Origin: an uncultured SAR116 cluster alpha proteobacterium
GTDB lineage: Bacteria; Pseudomonadota; Alphaproteobacteria; Puniceispirillales; Puniceispirillaceae
Reading direction: 5' to 3'
DNA length: 64,000 nucleotides
NCBI GenBank assembly: GCA_902622515.1
Contig: CACNQE010000001.1
Location: 248,001 to 312,000 of the forward strand
The position numbers were made by a program, and so were the translations under genes. The notes under the pieces were generated by a model. That model was given only the letters and a program-made list of their open reading frames with translations. It ran no database searches and was not told where the DNA came from. This document shows positions 27,970 through 37,554 of the stretch, one piece after another. Position 1 is the first letter of the stretch; the number at the start of each line of letters is the position of its first letter.

Positions 27970-29210
27970 CAAGCACTCGGCGCATTCAATTGATTAGATG
28001 TAGAAACCCAGTTGTGTAAATGGTGTTCAGCCTGTTTTTCAAGCTGAGGAACTCTAATTTGAGAAAGGGTGTCTACCAAAAAGGCCTTTATCAACATAGA
28101 CCTTGCTTTCATAACTGGTATACCTCTGCTAACAAGATAAAATAACTGATGCTCATCAATCTCTCCGATTGTTGCACCGTGGCTACAAACTACGTCATCA
28201 GCAAAAATCTCTAATTCTGGCTTTGTATCTGCTTCAGTTTCCCGTGATAATAGAAGAGCGCGGGTCATTTGTTGACCATCCGTATTTTGTGCATTTGGTG
28301 CTACCCTAATTTTACCCTGAAAAACACCCCTAGCTCTATCGTCTAATACGCCCCTAATAATTTGTTCTGATTTGCAGTTAGCTACATTATGATATAACCT
28401 GGTGGTAACATCCATATGCTGATCCCTGCAGCCAAGATAAATTGAAGACAAATAGCAGGACGCATTTTCTCCGTCCAAATTTAAATGAGTCTCTGAGCGG
28501 GAAATTTTTCCGCCGCTTGATAATGAAAAATAGTGGTAACCAGAGCTACATTTTTGATTTACGAGATTTAAACCGATGTGAGAACAGTCTAATTCGTCAA
28601 CTTGAAGTTTTAAGTGATCACAAGTCGCGCCATTAGCAAGCTCTATAACAGTTATTGGTGCTGATAAGCTATTATTACTAGAATGCGTTTCTGAAATATT
28701 CACTTTAGCTTCTTCTGCAACCCGTATCATAATCACTGGATGCGCAGACTGTTGGAATAAGCCACCAGTAAAAGATAACTCTATAAAAGGGGTTTTATCT
28801 GCCGGAGCAACTCGAACATCTATCAGAACGGCAGATTTCATTACACCAAGTGTGAGATTAAATATCGGATGATGATTTAGTTGAGATTGATTAAGACTTT
28901 GTAAGGCCTCTTCATCATCAAACAAATTAGTAACAATTACATGAGAACTTCTATCGTCTGATAGCTTAGCATCAAATATTCCATTTCTGAAAACAATTCG
29001 ATGAACTTCTTCACCAGTAATGACGTTATCTAGGCGAGTACCACCTTCCGGTTTTGAAGCAAGTGCAAAGGGCTTGTCAAACAAGTCAGAAAGAGAAGTA
29101 AATTTCCATTCTTCGTTTTTTGATGAAGGCCACCCCTTTTCAATAAAATTATCAAGATACGCTCTCTGCCAGCTATTTTTCACTTCGTATTTTAAAAGCT
29201 CAGGCAGCAT
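27969..29210 (-). CDS. sufD: Fe-S scaffold subunit SufD
   Basis: Non-catalytic partner of SufB in the SufBC2D scaffold. The C-terminal beta-helix core shows QNTDGQQMTRALLLS, EIFADDVVCSHGATIGEID and the YLVSRGIPVMKARSMLIKAF segment typical of SufD. I chose ATG 29210, which overlaps the sufC end by 11 bp, instead of an in-frame start at 29240. The shorter start gives MLPELLKYE and a protein of 413 residues. Confidence 0.93.
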   Translation of the reverse strand: MLPELLKYEVKNSWQRAYLDNFIEKGWPSSKNEEWKFTSLSDLFDKPFALASKPEGGTRLDNVITGEEVHRIVFRNGIFDAKLSDDRSSHVIVTNLFDDEEALQSLNQSQLNHHPIFNLTLGVMKSAVLIDVRVAPADKTPFIELSFTGGLFQQSAHPVIMIRVAEEAKVNISETHSSNNSLSAPITVIELANGATCDHLKLQVDELDCSHIGLNLVNQKCSSGYHYFSLSSGGKISRSETHLNLDGENASCYLSSIYLGCRDQHMDVTTRLYHNVANCKSEQIIRGVLDDRARGVFQGKIRVAPNAQNTDGQQMTRALLLSRETEADTKPELEIFADDVVCSHGATIGEIDEHQLFYLVSRGIPVMKARSMLIKAFLVDTLSQIRVPQLEKQAEHHLHNWVSTSNQLNAPSA

Positions 29211-29952
29211 CGTCAATCCCAGAATACCCGTTTTCTTCAACTTCTAAGGCAAGTGTTTTATCACCCGACTTCACAATCACCCCATTTGACAAGATATGGA
29301 CTTTATCAGGAATAATGTGTGATAAAAGCCTTTGGTAATGAGTAATTACAAGCATTGAACGTTTTGGATGGCGAAGCAAATTTACGCCCTCTGAAACTAT
29401 TTTCAATGCATCTACGTCCAAGCCTGAGTCTGTCTCATCAAGAACAGCCATAGTTGGTTTTAGCAATGCCATCTGAAGGATCTCATATCTCTTTTTTTCG
29501 CCTCCTGAAAAACCCACATTTACAGCACGCTTTAACATTTCGTCTGATATTCCTAATTTTTTAGCCTCGGCCTTTACTATCTTAACGAAAGCAAGTTGGT
29601 CAACTTCCTCCTGGTTTTCTTCACGCAGGCGCGCGTTTATCGCAGCTCTCAAAAATGACATACCTGATACCCCTGGCAATTCAACTGGGTATTGAAAGGC
29701 AAGGAACAGGCCTGAGCGTGCACGTTCATCAGCTTCCATATCAATAATAGAATTGCCGTTTAATAGAATATCACCGCTGGTTATCTCATAGCCTGCCCTT
29801 CCCGACAAAACATAAGAAAGAGTACTTTTACCTGACCCATTTGGACCCATAATGGCATGAACTTCGCCAGGGTTTACAATAAGATCAATGCCATGGAGTA
29901 TTTCATTTCCATCAACAGTAGCTGTTAGCCCTCTTATTTCCAAAATTGACAT
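29200..29952 (-). CDS. sufC: Fe-S assembly ATPase SufC
   Basis: ABC-type ATPase that drives conformational change in SufBD. Walker A is GPNGSGKSTLSYVLSG (around 36-51). The Q-loop is FLAFQYPVELPGVSG, the signature is VGFSGGEKKR, Walker B is MAVLDETDSGLDVDAL and the H-loop is VITHYQRLL. The 250 residues match SufC. It begins one base after the sufB stop and overlaps sufD. Confidence 0.96.
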   Translation of the reverse strand: MSILEIRGLTATVDGNEILHGIDLIVNPGEVHAIMGPNGSGKSTLSYVLSGRAGYEITSGDILLNGNSIIDMEADERARSGLFLAFQYPVELPGVSGMSFLRAAINARLREENQEEVDQLAFVKIVKAEAKKLGISDEMLKRAVNVGFSGGEKKRYEILQMALLKPTMAVLDETDSGLDVDALKIVSEGVNLLRHPKRSMLVITHYQRLLSHIIPDKVHILSNGVIVKSGDKTLALEVEENGYSGIDDAA

Positions 29953-29953
29953 A

Positions 29954-31405
29954 TTAACCTACCGACCCTTCTAGAGATATTCCAATTAGTTTTTGTGCCT
30001 CCACCGCAAATTCCATAGGAAGTTCTTTCATTACTTCCTTGCAAAAACCGTTGACAATTAGAGAAACAGCATCTTCTTCAGAAATACCTCTTTGTAAACA
30101 GTAGAAAAGTTGTTCCTCAGAAATACGAGAGGTAGTTGCCTCATGCTCAATTTTTCCGCTTGGGTTACGAGAGACAATGTATGGGACGGTATGAGCGCCG
30201 CATAACTGGCCCACTAACAATGAATCACATTGGGTAAAATTCCGGGCTGATTTTGCACCTCTATTAATCTCTACTAGACCTCGATAAGTATTCTGGGATT
30301 TTCCTGCAGAAATACCCTTAGAAATAATAGTTGATTTACTCCCTTCGCCCAAATGTATCATCTTTGTTCCAGTATCAGCTTGCTGCGCTCCGTTCGTAAC
30401 TGCCACGGAATAAAATTCTCCAATAGAGTTCTTACCCTTAAGAACACATGAGGGATACTTCCATGTTATAGCTGAACCAGTTTCAACTTGCGTCCAACTT
30501 ATCTTTGACCTGTCCCCCCTGCATGAACCTCGCTTTGTAACAAAATTATAAATTCCGCCATTACCATTTTCATCCCCAGGATACCAATTCTGTACAGTCG
30601 AATACTTAATTTCTGCATCTGTTAAGGCTACTAGCTCAACAACTGCTGCATGAAGCTGATTTTCATCTCTTTGGGGTGCGGTGCATCCCTCAAGATAACT
30701 GACATAACCACCATCCTCTACAATGATAAGAGTACGTTCGAACTGACCCGTATTTTGCTCATTTATTCTGAAATAAGTAGACAATTCCATAGGACATCTA
30801 ACATTTTTTGGGACGTACACAAATGAACCATCTGTAAAAACTGCACAATTCAATGCAGAGAAATAATTATCTGCCACAGGTATGACTGAACCAAGGTATT
30901 TTTTAACTAATTCTGGATATTTTTGAATAGCTTCAGATATAGGACAAAATATGACACCTGCTTTACTCAACTCTTCCCTAAAGGTTGTGGCTACAGAAAC
31001 AGAATCAAAAACGGCATCAACCGCAACGCCTGCTAGCATTTTTTGCTCATTCAGAGGAATACCAAGCTTTTCGTAGGTAGCTAGTAATTCAGGGTCAACG
31101 TCAGCTATTGAACTTAGCTTTTCAGCAGATTTTGGAGCTGAGTAATAATAAATATCATTATAGTCAATGGGCTTTATTGATAGTTTTGACCAGTTTGGCT
31201 CGGGCATCTTTAACCAGTGCCGGTAGGCTTTCAGCCTCCACTTTAACATCCATTTTGGCTCGTTCTTTTTCTCAGAAATAAATCTAATTATATCTTCGTT
31301 AAGGCCCTTAGGAGCTTTTTCTGAGGCAATATCAGTAACAAATCCGTATTTATATTTACCAGTAGCTTCTTCAACGGCACTAATTGTTTCAACGGTTGCA
31401 ACCAT
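29954..31405 (-). CDS. sufB: Fe-S scaffold subunit SufB
   Basis: Main scaffold of the SUF system, first gene of the operon sufB-C-D-S-T-A-atm1-hydrolase. It shows [76 protein letters not shown] and the C-terminal QCDSLLVG...[22 protein letters not shown] with the conserved glutamate and histidine. I chose ATG 31405; a GTG at 31420 is also in frame. The protein is then 483 residues. No IscR or SufR gene lies next to it, so the regulator must be encoded elsewhere. Confidence 0.95.
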   Translation of the reverse strand: MVATVETISAVEEATGKYKYGFVTDIASEKAPKGLNEDIIRFISEKKNEPKWMLKWRLKAYRHWLKMPEPNWSKLSIKPIDYNDIYYYSAPKSAEKLSSIADVDPELLATYEKLGIPLNEQKMLAGVAVDAVFDSVSVATTFREELSKAGVIFCPISEAIQKYPELVKKYLGSVIPVADNYFSALNCAVFTDGSFVYVPKNVRCPMELSTYFRINEQNTGQFERTLIIVEDGGYVSYLEGCTAPQRDENQLHAAVVELVALTDAEIKYSTVQNWYPGDENGNGGIYNFVTKRGSCRGDRSKISWTQVETGSAITWKYPSCVLKGKNSIGEFYSVAVTNGAQQADTGTKMIHLGEGSKSTIISKGISAGKSQNTYRGLVEINRGAKSARNFTQCDSLLVGQLCGAHTVPYIVSRNPSGKIEHEATTSRISEEQLFYCLQRGISEEDAVSLIVNGFCKEVMKELPMEFAVEAQKLIGISLEGSVG

Positions 31406-31420
31406 GTAATGTATTCCCAC

Positions 31421-31722
31421 TTCAGCTCAGTTACCTTTATGCGCATGCGAAATATCAGAAAAGATGTTATATTTCTATTTTATAAATTGGTTTTTTTTAA
31501 TGAAATTTCAAGTGATATAATTACTAAAAATCTAAATAATATTTTCTAAGAATCAGCGTATTTATTGGATGAACAATTGTATTTTTAACACTAAGTGAAA
31601 TATTAGAAAACCTATATTATTTTATGTAAAAATACTATTTATTTTTTCCTAAACAAAAATTGCTTTAAAAAAATATTTTACTATAAAAATATCAAGAAAG
31701 TATAATAAAAACTTATAACTAA
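31421..31722. other. Intergenic region between hspQ and sufB
   Basis: About 300 bp of very AT-rich DNA, downstream of hspQ and upstream of the suf operon. It should hold the suf promoter. A GC-richer patch ATGCGCATGCGAA lies at roughly 31439-31451, close to the sufB start, and contains nested palindromes (ATGCGCAT, GCATGC). No gene, T-box or IscR-type site can be recognised with confidence. Confidence 0.45.
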
Positions 31723-32070
31723 CTAGTTAAAAGCTTCGCGCCTCAAAGTATATTTACCGTCAGATATACCATCAAAAATATCATCAATATCAGGATGGCT
31801 CACTGGGCCATTTTCCTTGTCAGTTAAAAGATTTTGCTGGCTTACATAAGCTGCGTAAAAGCTATCGGAATTTTCGGCTAGTAAATGATAAAATGGTTGC
31901 TCTTTTTTAGGTCTCACATCCTCAGGTATAGCGTCATACCATTCATCAGTGTTATCAAATTCCGGATCCACATCTACAATTACGCCCCTAAAAGGATAAA
32001 GTCTGTGTTTGACTATATCTCCAATGCTAAAAATAGGGTTTGGATTTATTGGGAGTTTATTATCTGACAT
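31723..32070 (-). CDS. hspQ: Heat shock protein HspQ (YccV-like)
   Basis: A 115-residue protein of the hemimethylated-DNA-binding/YccV fold. It shows FSIGDIVKHRLYPFRGVIVDVDPEF, ending of strand-turn WYDAIPEDVRPKKEQPFYHLLAE, and the C-terminal YVSQQNLL and DIDDIFDG. In E. coli HspQ affects DnaA stability and acts as a Lon specificity factor. I chose ATG 32070 over a TTG one codon earlier. It lies 50 bp after rpmF on the same strand. Confidence 0.9.
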   Translation of the reverse strand: MSDNKLPINPNPIFSIGDIVKHRLYPFRGVIVDVDPEFDNTDEWYDAIPEDVRPKKEQPFYHLLAENSDSFYAAYVSQQNLLTDKENGPVSHPDIDDIFDGISDGKYTLRREAFN

Positions 32071-32120
32071 CAAATTTGACCGAATGCACCTACTATTTTT
32101 CTAAATACCATCTCTTAGAT

Positions 32121-32300
32121 TTAGTCCTTTGTTTCTAAAACTTGTCGGCCACGATACATGCCAGTTTTCAAATCTATATGATGAGGACGATGCAACTCTC
32201 CTGTCACTTTATCTTCGATATATGCGTCATTTTTGATAGCATCATGAGCGCGCCGCATATCTCTTTTCGATTTTGTAATTTTACTTTTTGGAACTGCCAT
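32121..32300 (-). CDS. rpmF: 50S ribosomal protein L32
   Basis: A 59-residue ribosomal protein beginning [20 protein letters not shown]. It continues with the alphaproteobacterial-type [20 protein letters not shown], which lacks the zinc-binding cysteines of many other L32 proteins. I chose the ATG at 32300 over an upstream in-frame start because AVPK is the invariant L32 N-terminus and AGGGAGAATCTA supplies the Shine-Dalgarno. hspQ follows on the same strand. Confidence 0.95.
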   Translation of the reverse strand: MAVPKSKITKSKRDMRRAHDAIKNDAYIEDKVTGELHRPHHIDLKTGMYRGRQVLETKD

Positions 32301-32382
32301 TAGATTCTCCCTAGGAGTGCACAATAAAATTTAGCCACAAACGATTTTTGACTTGAATATTTTACAAGCCAATTATTAAAAA

Positions 32383-32458
32383 TGGTGGAGCCAGACGGGA
32401 TCGAACCGACGACCTCCTGCTTGCAAAGCAGGCGCTCTCCCAGCTGAGCTATGGCCCC
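32383..32458 (-). tRNA. tRNA-Ala (TGC)
   Basis: Read on the minus strand, acceptor GGGGCCA pairs with TGGCTCC, then discriminator A and an encoded CCA. The anticodon loop TTTGCAA lies between CTGCT-type stems and gives anticodon TGC. D and T arms are canonical (GGTTCGATCC). It is a stand-alone tRNA outside any rRNA operon in this window. Confidence 0.96.
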
Positions 32459-32709
32459 TCAAAAAACATCATCCGTTATTATTTAGAGGTGTAAACAGTA
32501 GCGTTTATGATAGATCGAGTAATTTAGGTCAAGTCTAAATTGTTTTCTTCTAAATAAAGTTTTAAATACTAACTTTTAACAAATATAGCATAAAACTGGG
32601 TATTAACTCCCATTTATCAACCAATTTTACAGTTATTTACCTGGTTCGAATGAAAATTATTTTAAAAACAAAAATTATGTTCATTATTGATTGCTAACTA
32701 TATAAAATT

Positions 32710-32733
32710 ACGTAGATTATATTAAGAGTACGT
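32710..32733. promoter_or_regulatory. Inverted repeat upstream of the Lrp/AsnC gene
   Basis: ACGTA (32710-32714) and TACGT (32729-32733) flank an AT-rich centre, 29-52 bp before the chosen start of the regulator. Its size and AT-rich centre would suit an autoregulatory Lrp-type site, but the arms are only 5 bp. Confidence 0.35.
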
Positions 32734-32761
32734 TTTTTAAGTGCAAAAAATACGCGAAACT

Positions 32762-33250
32762 ATGAACAAAAAAGAAAAATCAATGAGTAAGCTAGATAAA
32801 ATTGATAAATTAATTCTCTCTGCATTGCAAGAGGATGCGCGAATTACAAATTTAGACCTTGCAAAGAAAGTAGGACTATCTCCATCCGCATGTCTTCGAA
32901 GAGTAACCTCATTAGAAAACACAGGTACTATCAAATCCTACAATGCCGAATATAATTTATCAAAACTTGGACATGACGTTCTTGTTCTAGTTAGAATTAC
33001 ACTAAAAGGCCAGTCTGCTTTAATGATGTCAGAGTTTGAGGATGAGGCGAAAAAAATACCTCAAATACTTGCATGTTTTTTAATTGCAGGCCAGGAGGAT
33101 TATTTACTTAGAATAGCTGCAAAAGATGTGAGTGATTTTGGAAACATTCATGCAACCCATCTATCTGCGCTTCCCCATGTTCTGCGGATGGAAAGTAATT
33201 TTATATTACGTCCAGTTTTCAGCAGAGGGTTGGACGCAAGTATATTTTAA
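32762..33250 (+). CDS. Lrp/AsnC family transcriptional regulator
   Basis: It has an N-terminal winged helix-turn-helix (DKLILSALQEDARITNLDLAKKVGLSPSACLRRV in parts) and a C-terminal RAM/AsnC ligand-binding domain (VLVRITLKGQSA...ILACFLIAGQEDYLLRIAAKD). The length, about 160 residues, is typical. The start is uncertain among GTG 32741, ATG 32762 and ATG 32783. Members usually sense amino acids and control nearby or global metabolism. It has no clear target beside it, since selO is convergent. Confidence 0.88.
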   Translation: MNKKEKSMSKLDKIDKLILSALQEDARITNLDLAKKVGLSPSACLRRVTSLENTGTIKSYNAEYNLSKLGHDVLVLVRITLKGQSALMMSEFEDEAKKIPQILACFLIAGQEDYLLRIAAKDVSDFGNIHATHLSALPHVLRMESNFILRPVFSRGLDASIF

Positions 33251-33292
33251 GAATAAAAAGCTTACAAAAAAAACCAAACTTTACTGTTGATT

Positions 33293-34669
33293 TCACTCAA
33301 CTCGAAGAGCTGTTCCGTAATTTTTGATAATTTTAATTTTTTTTTCAAATTTTGTCCAATCATCTCTCTCAGATATACATGACCAAATATCTTCAACTTC
33401 ATCAATTGACAAGCTAGAGGCTAAAGATTGACTAAAGTATTCAGGTCGCGATGCCTGACGAGCCTTTTGAACACTCAGTAATTCCAGAAAAGGTATTATT
33501 TCCTTAGATTCTATTTGTAATGTTTTCGGTTCAAAACCAGCGTAGTATTTGTGAAAAAGGTAATCTAAATTAATTTTACTCTTAGAAGTTGCATTAAAAA
33601 ACAATGATATGAAAACATCTTCTTTTATATCCGCAGGTGGTAAGACACCAAACCGCCAACAAAGCTTTTTAAATAATGCTGATTGCATTTTGGGATAAAA
33701 TTCAGAAAGCTCTTTTTCTAATTCTTTTTCAGAAACAAACTCAACAAGGCAATCGGCAAATCTGCATAAAGCCCATAATGCCGCTTCAGGTTGTTTACCA
33801 TATGAATATCTTTCCTCATGGTCAAAATATGCAGCTGTAAAATGAAAGTCCATTTTTACGAGAAAACGCCAGGGTCCATAATCAAAAGATTCACCCGTCA
33901 AATTAAAGTTATCTGTGTTTAAGACACCATGCACAAACCCACTAGACATCCAACCTGCAACCATTTCCGCAACATTTTCAACCAGAGAGTTTAAAAGATG
34001 CTTTAAAAGTTCTTTCGGTGCAATATTATGGTCAAGTTTTGGATAATAATACTTCACAACATATCTTGCGAGTTTTAATATCTCTTCATGCTGATTTAAA
34101 TATGCAAGTCTCTGAAAGCTTCCAATCCTGATATGGCTGTGTGATAATCTTACCAAAACAGCAGCCCGTGTAGGGGATGGCTCATCCTGACGTTGCAATT
34201 TTTCCTCGGTTTCAAATACACTTAGGATTTTGCAGGTATTTACACCCAAGGCGATGAGATATTCGCTTGCTAGCACTTCCCTAAATGCACCTTTAAGTGT
34301 AAGCCTGCCATCCCCACTTCTTGAAAAAGGAGTTTTTCCAGAACCCTTTGTTCCTAAGTCCATAAGGCGCTTAGTCTTATTTTCAATTAGTTGCGCATAC
34401 AAAAACCCTCTCCCATCTCCTATGTAGGGATTGTAACTACCAAATTGATGACCGTGATAACAGAGTGCTAATGGCGACTTAAAACTATTTGGAAATGGAA
34501 CAAATAAACCAAAATAAGATTTCCATTCTGCATCATTTAACTTATCTAAGGAAACCGTTTTAGCAGCATCCTGATTTCTATACCTCTGAGTGAGATTAAC
34601 AAATGTTGCAGGTTGAACTTTCGTAAAATGTCTTTCACCTAATAATTCATGGAACACAACTGGTTTCAT
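33293..34669 (-). CDS. selO: Protein adenylyltransferase SelO (YdiU/UPF0061)
   Basis: A pseudokinase-fold enzyme that transfers AMP to Ser/Thr/Tyr of proteins, linked to redox stress. It shows CYHGHQFGSYNPYIGDGRG, the lysine in MDLGTKGSGKTPFSRSGDGR (around 103-122), the αC-type glutamate in FREVLASEY, and the metal/catalytic segment HGVLNTDNFNLTGESFDYGP (around 250-269). At 458 residues it is slightly shorter than E. coli SelO (478), and I see no cysteine near the C-terminus, where many SelO proteins have Cys or Sec. It lies 75 bp downstream of the ParA-like gene. Confidence 0.92.
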   Translation of the reverse strand: MKPVVFHELLGERHFTKVQPATFVNLTQRYRNQDAAKTVSLDKLNDAEWKSYFGLFVPFPNSFKSPLALCYHGHQFGSYNPYIGDGRGFLYAQLIENKTKRLMDLGTKGSGKTPFSRSGDGRLTLKGAFREVLASEYLIALGVNTCKILSVFETEEKLQRQDEPSPTRAAVLVRLSHSHIRIGSFQRLAYLNQHEEILKLARYVVKYYYPKLDHNIAPKELLKHLLNSLVENVAEMVAGWMSSGFVHGVLNTDNFNLTGESFDYGPWRFLVKMDFHFTAAYFDHEERYSYGKQPEAALWALCRFADCLVEFVSEKELEKELSEFYPKMQSALFKKLCWRFGVLPPADIKEDVFISLFFNATSKSKINLDYLFHKYYAGFEPKTLQIESKEIIPFLELLSVQKARQASRPEYFSQSLASSLSIDEVEDIWSCISERDDWTKFEKKIKIIKNYGTALRVE

Positions 34670-34744
34670 ATGAAAAACTAATTTATTTAGATACCTTTGG
34701 ATAATACCGTATAAAATTGCAAAAGAGGACTAAATACAAAAGAT

Positions 34745-35464
34745 TTATCGTCTGAGTTCTATAACGTTATTATTTGAATATATTGAATCAAGCTTGCCAC
34801 CGAGGATATATTCGGTAATAAAATTACCAAAATGTATTATTTCTTCGTAGAAACGCGTTCCCTTAGTTGGGTCCATACCAGAGAACTTTTTTGTTTGATG
34901 TCGTACAATAGATAGATCTGATAAGCCTGGTGCAATTACAACATCCAGTTCGCTCAATGCCACTTTCAGACTGCTATAGTCTCGTTGTTGATAGGGGATA
35001 CGATTAGGAACAACTATTATATGTGGAGTTATAGCACGCGAAGAATCTTTGCGATCTTGTATTTCTTCTATAAAATCTCTTGTTGGACGAATATCACCCC
35101 AGTTAATAGATACGGGGACTAATAAACAATGGCACATCATCGCAATTTGACAAATACTGTCTGGCTTACCAGCGCATGTATCAATTAATAATAAGTCTTT
35201 AGCTGTACCCAAATGGTTTCTTACAATCGTATCAACCGTTACGACATTTACTGCATCATATCGATCACCAATTGGCAGATGTCTTAAGTTTTCAAATCCA
35301 CCATCGGCCTGCAACATCTCAAAAGTACTACCTTGAACATCCGTATCAATCAAGGATAAGGTACGTTTTTTCTGATTTTTTCGAAAGTAATCCGCTAGAT
35401 AACAGGTAAGCGTGCTTTTTCCAACACCACCCTTCATATTAGCTACCATAATCGCAGAACCCAT
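34745..35464 (-). CDS. ParA/MinD-type ATPase, orphan
   Basis: A 239-residue P-loop ATPase with the deviant Walker A MKGGVGKSTLTCYLADYF (10-27), DTDVQGSTFEML in place of the usual DxDPQGS, and Walker B-like DLLLIDTCAGKPD. The C-terminal part is helical and there is no N-terminal DNA-binding domain, as in the small ParA type. No parB, parS-like repeat, chemoreceptor or carboxysome gene is nearby, so its cargo is unknown. The ribosome site is strong (AGGAGATTTATA before ATG). The only candidate partner in the neighbourhood is the membrane protein gene upstream on the same strand, 289 bp away. Confidence 0.82.
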   Translation of the reverse strand: MGSAIMVANMKGGVGKSTLTCYLADYFRKNQKKRTLSLIDTDVQGSTFEMLQADGGFENLRHLPIGDRYDAVNVVTVDTIVRNHLGTAKDLLLIDTCAGKPDSICQIAMMCHCLLVPVSINWGDIRPTRDFIEEIQDRKDSSRAITPHIIVVPNRIPYQQRDYSSLKVALSELDVVIAPGLSDLSIVRHQTKKFSGMDPTKGTRFYEEIIHFGNFITEYILGGKLDSIYSNNNVIELRR

Positions 35465-35753
35465 TATAAATCTCCTAAGATGGATTTTCTGTCAAAATTT
35501 TTAGTGATTTTAAATGCACATAAAGCGACCATAACGAAAACTCATTCTACTTATTATAGAGGCCTTTTTTTTTAGTGGGCTGTGACCGACCACTATAAGA
35601 AATATTTCAAATACTGACCTTAGTCAAATTATTATTTTGATTTTTCTGCATTTTAATATTTCACGCTAAAAATATTTTTTCATATGATTTTTTTGCTGTA
35701 GGTCTGGCTTTGACTATCAACTAACTAATTTCACCGATCCCCTTAGCATTATT

Positions 35754-36473
35754 TTAAGATACCTGTTTTTCAACGAGCTCCTCGCCTTTCTTGTATAAGT
35801 CCTGAGTTTTTGCCAAATAATCTACAGAGCTAATCTTCCCTGATTTATACTCCTGTCTAACATCAAGCATTGCTGCCTCTATTTCGCTAAGCGCATTTGT
35901 TAAAGTCTGATTAGCATCATCAACATTAGGAGACATAAATTCAGATATATTATTTTCTTCAGAAACTAATTCTGTTTTATTGTTAGGGGTATTATCAGAT
36001 TTAGAGGTATTGGGCACTTCTCTCTTTTCATTACTTCTTTTGTTTATTACAAATCCATTATTCAATTCATATATATAAGATTTTCCTTCCAACAAAGGGT
36101 CATTTTCTTGAACGCTAACCTCTATGCTAGATTCCTGTGCATCGGGTTTATTCTCTTCAAGATCCTCAGAAAAGTTCTCTTTAGCCGCCTCAAATTTAGA
36201 TGTCTCAGCATCCTCTATTCCCGTCTTTAACCTGGTATTCTCTGCACTTTTTTCTAACGATTTTGGAAATATTTTTCTTTTTTTTCTATCTGATGAAATC
36301 ACCCCTAAAAGACCACACACCAAAATGAAGGCTAAAATATAAACTATGGTTTGGTCAGTGTTATCAGCAAAAGAGGTTTCTACATTAAAATTATAGAATA
36401 AAAACTGGTCTATTCTTAAAAACGTAGAATAAAAAAATTCTGAGAATAAAGATAAATCCACCATCATCTCCAT
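35754..36473 (-). CDS. Single-pass membrane protein with acidic linker, unknown function
   Basis: I do not recognise a family. The 239 residues have an N-terminal hydrophobic region with one clear transmembrane segment (TIVYILAFILVCGLLGVI around 43-60). A basic stop-transfer patch (SSDRKKRKIF) follows, then a long low-complexity acidic/Asn-rich linker (about 70-180). The C-terminal part is a predicted helical hairpin (ALSEIEAAMLDVRQEYKSGKISS...YLAKTQDLYKKGEELV), a pattern seen in short oligomerisation modules such as SHOCT-like domains. The topology suggests a cytoplasmic tail. It is transcribed toward the ParA-like gene. Confidence 0.6.
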   Translation of the reverse strand: MEMMVDLSLFSEFFYSTFLRIDQFLFYNFNVETSFADNTDQTIVYILAFILVCGLLGVISSDRKKRKIFPKSLEKSAENTRLKTGIEDAETSKFEAAKENFSEDLEENKPDAQESSIEVSVQENDPLLEGKSYIYELNNGFVINKRSNEKREVPNTSKSDNTPNNKTELVSEENNISEFMSPNVDDANQTLTNALSEIEAAMLDVRQEYKSGKISSVDYLAKTQDLYKKGEELVEKQVS

Positions 36474-36602
36474 TTATGATTAATTTTAATACTGGGAGAT
36501 TAACTCATTTGCATGATTATAAATAAAAATGTAAACATTAACAACACAATTTAAATCTGAATTAAATAGGTTACCCTTAATTCCACTTGCTTACATGATA
36601 AA

Positions 36603-36806
36603 CTAACATAATTTGTTTTTCTTAGGACTATTAACAACTAGGCAAAAATGAAGTTTAGATTTTGATTTTTCTTCTGGAAAGTAGGAAAACTCTGGGGGCA
36701 CACAAGGATCACCTAATCCATAGCTTTCTGCATCTTTTCCACCTTTTATAACATTAATTTTGAATTTTTTTTTTGAAGAATTCAAAGCGGGATTTTTTTT
36801 TGACAT
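36603..36806 (-). CDS. Hypothetical small protein
   Basis: A 67-residue reading frame without recognisable homology. It is lysine- and serine-rich at the start, then has a proline/aromatic block (YGLGDPCVPPEFSYFPEE) and a C-terminal cysteine. No real gene overlaps it, and codon use looks like its neighbours. The ribosome site is poor. It could be a genuine small protein or a chance frame. Confidence 0.35.
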   Translation of the reverse strand: MSKKNPALNSSKKKFKINVIKGGKDAESYGLGDPCVPPEFSYFPEEKSKSKLHFCLVVNSPKKNKLC

Positions 36807-36903
36807 AACTTTTATCTGTTAAATTAAAATTTTTTCTCAAAAATAGGGTGATTTTTAACAAAATCAACACTAAGTAATTTTTATTAATTAAGCCAAAAAG
36901 ATA

Positions 36904-37362
36904 TTATATCACTATATTTTTTATCGACTTATTACTTCGTATAGCAGCTTCTTGCCTTCTAAACTCAATATTTGGACAGCGTTCGCTTATAACTACTATT
37001 CCGTTTCTTCTAGCTTTTTCTTCTGCTTCTGGATGTCTAATATCTAACTGTAGCCATAATATTTTCACTGCAGATGTTATAGCGTGTTCTACTATCTCAG
37101 GAACCGCGTTAGATTGTCTGAATACATCCACCATATCAATTTCATGCGGAATTTCCGACAGTTTAGAATAACATTTTTGACCTAATATCTTATTGCCTGC
37201 ATGACCAGGATTCACAGGAAACACTTGATAACCCCTTTTTAACAAGTTTCGCATCACGGAGTTACTTGGCCGTTCTTTTTTTATACTGGCGCCAATCAGT
37301 GCGATGGTTTTAGTGGTTCTCAAAATTTGGTCAACAAATGCATCATCAATAGAATTTTTCAT
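36904..37362 (-). CDS. CoA-binding protein (YccU-like)
   Basis: A 152-residue Rossmann-type protein of the CoA_binding_2 family. It has TIALIGASIKKERPSNSVMR (around 18-37), RGYQVFPVNPGHAGNKILGQ, and the later WLQLDIRHPEAEEKARRNGI and VVISERCPNIEF segments. The fold is related to the CoA-binding domain of succinyl-CoA synthetase. The cellular role is unknown; E. coli YccU is the model. It stands alone on the minus strand, divergent from the VOC gene. Confidence 0.87.
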   Translation of the reverse strand: MKNSIDDAFVDQILRTTKTIALIGASIKKERPSNSVMRNLLKRGYQVFPVNPGHAGNKILGQKCYSKLSEIPHEIDMVDVFRQSNAVPEIVEHAITSAVKILWLQLDIRHPEAEEKARRNGIVVISERCPNIEFRRQEAAIRSNKSIKNIVI

Positions 37363-37554
37363 CTAGTTTTTCCAGTTAGTTTATATTTATGTTTTACATA
37401 ATTTATTACCTTAAAAATTTTGAAATCCAAACAATATATTCTATGAATAAAATCTTCTCATTTCTCAGTTGTGTTTTGGTATTTCCTTTCTAAATGGGTC
37501 TTGACCTCCTGATACAGTTTCTTAACATGGAACCTTGAATTTTGGAGAAAAAAA

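Noticed and set aside
35555-35605. Rho-independent terminator
   Set aside because: The T-run precedes the dyad on the plus strand, and on the minus strand it becomes an A-run after the stem, so it cannot work as a terminator for the minus-strand genes here.
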